Below are positions 62,517-64,000 of a stretch of 64,000 bases of DNA, one piece after another (the stretch's first letter is position 1; each line of letters starts with the position of its first letter). Source of the DNA: Phanerodontia chrysosporium (Eukaryota; Basidiomycota; Agaricomycetes; Polyporales; Phanerochaetaceae); the NCBI GenBank assembly GCA_001910725.1, contig MJGA01000018.1:620001-684000 (forward strand), read 5' to 3'. The notes under the pieces were generated by a model. It saw only the letters and a list, made by a program, of their open reading frames with translations, had not been told where the DNA came from and did no database searches. The translations under genes were made by a program, and so were the position numbers.

Positions 62517-62953
62517 ATGTCTCTCCAGCCTCCTACAAACACAAAGCAGTACACCGGCCACTGCCACTGCGGCAAGTTCGCCTACACATTCACACATACT
62601 TCATTCGAGAACGGGGAGAGCGAAGTCTACAGCTGTAACTGCAGCATCTGCTCTGCGCAGGGCCTGCTAATGCTGTAAGTCTTAGACATCTACGCTCTAC
62701 ATCACGACCGCTCACCTATCGACCTTGCAGACTTGTCCCCAAGAAAGATTTCGCGTTCACAGCGGGCACACTCGAGGACTTCACGCGCTACACCTGGAAG
62801 ACGGGCAAATACCCTCACTACTTCTGCCCAGTCTGCGGGACGAAGTGCGTGATTGCGTACGACGACACTGTGTCGGTAAACGTGCGCACGGTCGACGGCG
62901 TGGACGTGACGAAGCTTAAGTTGACGCGGTTCGATGGCGCGAGCCTGCTCTAA
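62517..62953 (+). CDS. GFA/CENP-V-type zinc protein, array copy 4
   Basis: Exons 62517-62674 and 62731-62953 give 126 aa. Zinc motifs are YTGHCHCGKFAYTF, CNCSICSAQGLLML and HYFCPVCGTKCVI, all intact. The C-terminal block VSVNVRTVDGVDVTKLKLTRFDGASLL closes the domain. The intron is at the family position just after the second zinc motif. There is no leader or extra domain. The copy lies 366 bp after the 3' half of the split copy and 427 bp before copy 5, on the same strand. Apparently functional; substrate unknown. Confidence 0.88.
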
Positions 62954-63379
62954 ATGCGCGAGTGTCCCGGAGACGGGGATAGACCAGGGAAGACGAGTCG
63001 CCGGGTACCCTGTAGTACTTCGTACGTTGTAAAATCAGCGGTGGTCTACAGTTCCATTGTCAGCGAATGGAGATTTGGGGCGGTTGGATCCACGTGCATC
63101 AGGGGTACAAACAAATACGAGATTTGAGCTGTCGGGATGAAGTTCTCTGGCAAGTACGCGGCGACCAATCTGCGTAGGAAATTTGGTGCAATAGGAAGAT
63201 CAGCTGACTCACTATTGACATTCCTTGAACGGCCGCAATGGGCGGAAATGACTCGTGATGGGAAGCACCGCATATCGCGGCACCGATAGTGGCATATCCG
63301 GGTATGAGCTCGAGGGCTTGCATAAAGAGGCGACCTGCAGCGAATTCAGCCCCGAGTACCAAACTCGAATACTTTCACC

Positions 63380-63863
63380 ATGTCTGCTACACCCGGTACA
63401 TCACCTACGATAACGAACTACCAGTCTGCTGCAGCTGAAACCAAAGAATACACGGGTGGATGCCACTGTCAGCGATTCCGGTTCAAGTTTTCACATCCTT
63501 CGTTTGAGAATGGAGAGATGAAGGTCATGAGCTGCAACTGTAGTATATGCAATCAGCATGGCTTGTTACACATGTGAGCATCGCTGGGTTGGTGCAGCTT
63601 GCCGCCAGAGACCACTCACCGGTATCCCGAGCAGCTACGTTCCGAGGAAGCGCTTCGAGTTTACGATAGGCCAGCCAGAGCAGCTATCCTCTTATCGGCT
63701 GGAGGGAAAGTCGACCACGCACCACTTCTGCACGAACTGCGGGAGTAACATTATCGTCCAAAATGAGGAAGCGGGAGAGGTTGTCGTCAACGTGCGCGCC
63801 GTGGATGGTGTAGAAGTGAGCAAGTTGCGCTTGACCAACCTTGACGGGAGAAACAAGCTATGA
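63380..63863 (+). CDS. GFA/CENP-V-type zinc protein, array copy 5
   Basis: Exons 63380-63573 and 63635-63863 give 140 aa. A 20-residue Ser/Thr/Ala-rich leader precedes YTGGCHCQRFRFKF, then CNCSICNQHGLLHI across the junction and HHFCTNCGSNIIV. The end is VVNVRAVDGVEVSKLRLTNLDGRNKL. All zinc ligands are present and the intron is at the common position. It differs from copy 4 in about half its residues, so the duplication is not recent. It is the last gene in the window. Confidence 0.87.
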
Positions 63864-64000
63864 TGTATATTACAAGATGTTCTTGGCTCTTGAGTTTGCA
63901 TTTTCGATTGTTTGCGCTCTCGACCGTTCTTCCGCAAGCACCGCGGCTGAAACCCGAACCCTACTTGTTGTCGGGTTAGGAGCAGCATCACGTGCAGACG
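63864..64000. other. Right edge, no gene seen
   Basis: 3' flank of GFA copy 5 only. Confidence 0.4.

Noticed and set aside
1..64000. CRISPR arrays, rRNA genes, prophage or bacterial operons
   Set aside because: None seen. The intron-rich genes, Pol III tRNA with intron and fungal transposons show this is a eukaryotic nuclear sequence.

Overview
The window is nuclear DNA of a filamentous basidiomycete (Agaricomycetes; a polypore-like wood-rot fungus is my best guess). Most genes carry several GT-AG introns of roughly 45-65 nt. The gene families are typical of that group: expansin-like DPBB secreted proteins, tandem GFA/CENP-V genes, F-box proteins, Tnp2 and Plavaka transposases, a TET/JBP dioxygenase and a chromovirus. 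There are no operons, ribosome binding sites or CRISPR arrays. Exon boundaries come from reading frame, splice dinucleotides and remembered family patterns; no search was run.

Layout. 1-3.2 kb: 3' end of a DUF985 cupin gene, then an expansin-like secreted protein. 3.2-7.9 kb: a CACTA DNA transposon with 38-bp terminal inverted repeats and a 3-bp AAT duplication. It holds a broken Tnp2 transposase and an intact divergent companion gene, and abuts an intron-containing tRNA-Leu(CAG) and a probable solo LTR. 8.9-18.7 kb: basidiomycete-specific genes, including a 613-aa protein, a gene with an in-frame stop, three small ubiquitin-like-fold genes in a row, and a coiled-coil protein. 19.2-25.4 kb: a 15-exon mitochondrial carrier with 10-11 nt microexons, RNA exonuclease REX4 and an MFS transporter.

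25.6-35.8 kb: a complete 9.3-kb Ty3 chromovirus with identical-looking LTRs sits inside the last codons of an alpha/beta hydrolase gene. 36-48 kb: an F-box protein, an NTF2-like protein, a second expansin-like gene, a GNAT acetyltransferase and an esterase, separated by several kilobases of poorly coding DNA (39.3-42.8 kb).

48-64 kb: a tandem array of GFA (glutathione-dependent formaldehyde-activating/CENP-V fold) genes. One array member is split into two in-frame halves, at 50.8 kb and 62.0 kb, by an 11.2-kb DNA transposon. The transposon carries three same-strand genes: a Plavaka-type transposase, a TET/JBP 2-oxoglutarate/Fe(II) dioxygenase (the 5-methylcytosine oxidase superfamily) and an associated protein of unknown function. 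Its ends are TGTCAGAACT inverted repeats followed by CpG-containing short motifs, and removing it restores the GFA reading frame. A transposon that carries its own candidate DNA-demethylation enzyme is the most interesting system here.
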